A stretch of 6,316 bases of DNA from an uncultured Collinsella sp. (GTDB lineage Bacteria > Actinomycetota > Coriobacteriia > Coriobacteriales > Coriobacteriaceae). Shown here piece after piece: positions 5,125 to 6,316 of this stretch. The DNA is taken from assembly GCA_902494035.1 (NCBI GenBank), contig CABURV010000085.1, forward strand, positions 1 to 6,316, read 5' to 3'. Under the pieces are notes generated by a model. The model was not told the DNA's origin. It worked only from the letters and a program-made list of their open reading frames with translations, and made no database searches. Each line of letters opens with the position of its first letter. Within the stretch, counting starts at the first letter, position 1. A program made the translations under genes and the position numbers.

Positions 5125-6316
5125 ATGGGCGTCACGCCGCCTCCCTGGACGGGTCCGGCGGTGGGCCTGATGGACCTCGATGCGTTTTTTGCGAGCGTGG
5201 AGATGCTCGATCATCCCGAATGGCGCGGAAAGCCGCTCATCGTGGGCGGAGACGCCGATTCGCGTGGCGTCGTGTCCACGTGTTCGTATGAGGCACGTCG
5301 CTTTGGCGTGCACTCTGCCATGGCCTCGGCCGAGGCGCGGCGCTTGTGCCCGCAAGCCATTTGGACGCACGGGCACTTTGATCGCTACCGCGAGGTGAGC
5401 GCGCAAGTCATGGCGATTCTTGCCGAGGAGACGCCGCGCGTTGAGCGCGTATCCATCGACGAAGCCTTTATCGATATCACACCGGGTCGCTTTGCACCCG
5501 AAGACCCACTGCTGGTTGCGCGGCGTATAAGCGACCGCGTGGCAGCGCTGGGAGTAACGTGCTCCATTGGCGTGGGCTGCAACAAGACAGTCGCAAAGAT
5601 CGCAAGCGAGCGGGACAAGCCGTTTGGGTTGACCATCGTGCGCCCCGGAACCGAGCAGCGCTTTTTGGCCGCGCTGCCGGTGTCTGCCATGAGCGGCATC
5701 GGGCGCTCGGCCGAGGAGCGACTGCGCCGTATGCGCATCTACACCCTCGGCGAGCTTTCGCGTGCGCCGGAGTCCACGCTGGCTGCCATTTTTGGCGTGA
5801 ACGGCGAGCGCATGCGCCAGCGCGCGTTGGGACTCGAAATCTCCGAAGTCACGAGCCTCGATGAAGAGCGCGAGGTCAAGTCGGTCAGCAATGAACGCAC
5901 CTTTGCTAAAGATTTGACGGAGCGTGGGGATATTGAGGCGGCGATTGCGCTGTTGGGAGAGTCAGTGGGACGCCGCCTGCGCCGTCAGGAGCTGACGGGT
6001 GCCACGGTAACGCTCAAGCTTAAATATTCGTATGGCAGCGGGCGTACGGCACAGCGCCGGCTGCCTCATCCGACCGACGATGAGAACATCTTCGTGGCGG
6101 TTGCACTCGAACTGCTCGACAACATCTGGCAGGAAGGAATGCACGTTCGCTTAGCAGGCATCGGCATGAGCGACTTTGACCATCAGGGCGGCATCCAGAC
6201 TGACCTGTTCTGCGAAGTCGACGACCGCGGAGCCCAATCCAGCGACCGACGCGACCTCTCCGTCGCCATCGACGCCGTCCGAGACAAATTCGGCGACACC
6301 GCTCTATCCTTCGGCC
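5125..6316 (+). CDS. dinB: DNA polymerase IV (Y family), cut at right edge
   Basis: DinB is an error-prone translesion polymerase that bypasses damaged template bases. From the ATG at 5125 the frame runs open for 397 codons to the window edge, so only a short C-terminal end is missing. The N-terminal MDLDAFFASVE (16-26) carries the catalytic Asp17 and the expected steric-gate Phe22; SIDEAF (110-115) carries Asp112 and Glu113. CSIGVGCNKTVAKIASERDKP spans 146-166 in the palm, and the thumb hairpin region starts at GIGRSAEERL (191-200). QTDLF (358-362) matches the beta-clamp-binding motif. An upstream in-frame ATG at 5086 would add 13 residues (MERREHTYGYEDA) with low third-position G+C and no ribosome binding site, so 5125 is preferred. 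It diverges from the rpsP operon; damage-inducible control is possible. All catalytic residues are present. Confidence 0.95.
   Translation, partial: MGVTPPPWTGPAVGLMDLDAFFASVEMLDHPEWRGKPLIVGGDADSRGVVSTCSYEARRFGVHSAMASAEARRLCPQAIWTHGHFDRYREVSAQVMAILAEETPRVERVSIDEAFIDITPGRFAPEDPLLVARRISDRVAALGVTCSIGVGCNKTVAKIASERDKPFGLTIVRPGTEQRFLAALPVSAMSGIGRSAEERLRRMRIYTLGELSRAPESTLAAIFGVNGERMRQRALGLEISEVTSLDEEREVKSVSNERTFAKDLTERGDIEAAIALLGESVGRRLRRQELTGATVTLKLKYSYGSGRTAQRRLPHPTDDENIFVAVALELLDNIWQEGMHVRLAGIGMSDFDHQGGIQTDLFCEVDDRGAQSSDRRDLSVAIDAVRDKFGDTALSFG

Noticed and set aside
5385..5864. Open frames on both strands inside dinB
   Set aside because: The dinB frame is continuous with all polymerase motifs; the others are out of frame and have no recognisable content.

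Overview
The window looks like core chromosome from a high-GC Gram-positive bacterium, most likely a member of the Coriobacteriia such as Collinsella. That assignment is an inference from the roughly 60% G+C composition, the gene order, the strong GGAGG-type ribosome binding sites and the frequent GTG/TTG starts. No search was run. No mobile elements, CRISPR arrays, rRNA or tRNA genes were seen.

Layout, read in the direction of transcription. A minus-strand cluster starts near 4930 and runs leftward: rpsP (ribosomal protein S16), khpA (KH-domain RNA-binding protein), rimM (16S rRNA maturation factor), trmD (tRNA m1G37 methyltransferase), lepB (type I signal peptidase), then, after a 59-base gap, glyQ and glyS (alpha and beta subunits of glycyl-tRNA synthetase). 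glyS is cut by the left edge of the window. The spacing from rpsP to lepB is 2 to 10 bases per junction. Several stop codons or final codons double as part of the next gene's ribosome binding site, so these five genes look like one translationally coupled operon. glyQ and glyS may be read through from lepB or have their own weak promoter.

Facing away from rpsP, across about 240 bases of regulatory DNA (4885-5124), lies dinB (DNA polymerase IV) on the plus strand. It is cut by the right edge very close to its expected C terminus. The divergent intergenic region holds a good candidate promoter for the rpsP operon, two small hairpins in the rpsP leader, two inverted repeats, a -10-like box for dinB and a degenerate LexA-box-like sequence.

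Functionally the minus-strand genes form a translation and ribosome-biogenesis group: a small-subunit protein, a 30S assembly factor, a tRNA modification enzyme that guards reading frame, and a tRNA-charging enzyme, plus the signal peptidase. All of this is familiar; I found no convincing new system. The points most worth a second look are RNA structures at gene junctions (the rimM start codon in a hairpin loop, a perfect hairpin just before trmD, and tandem hairpins over the rpsP ribosome binding site), a conservative change at the expected TrmD catalytic aspartate, the absence of rplS from its usual place after trmD, and the possible SOS control of dinB.
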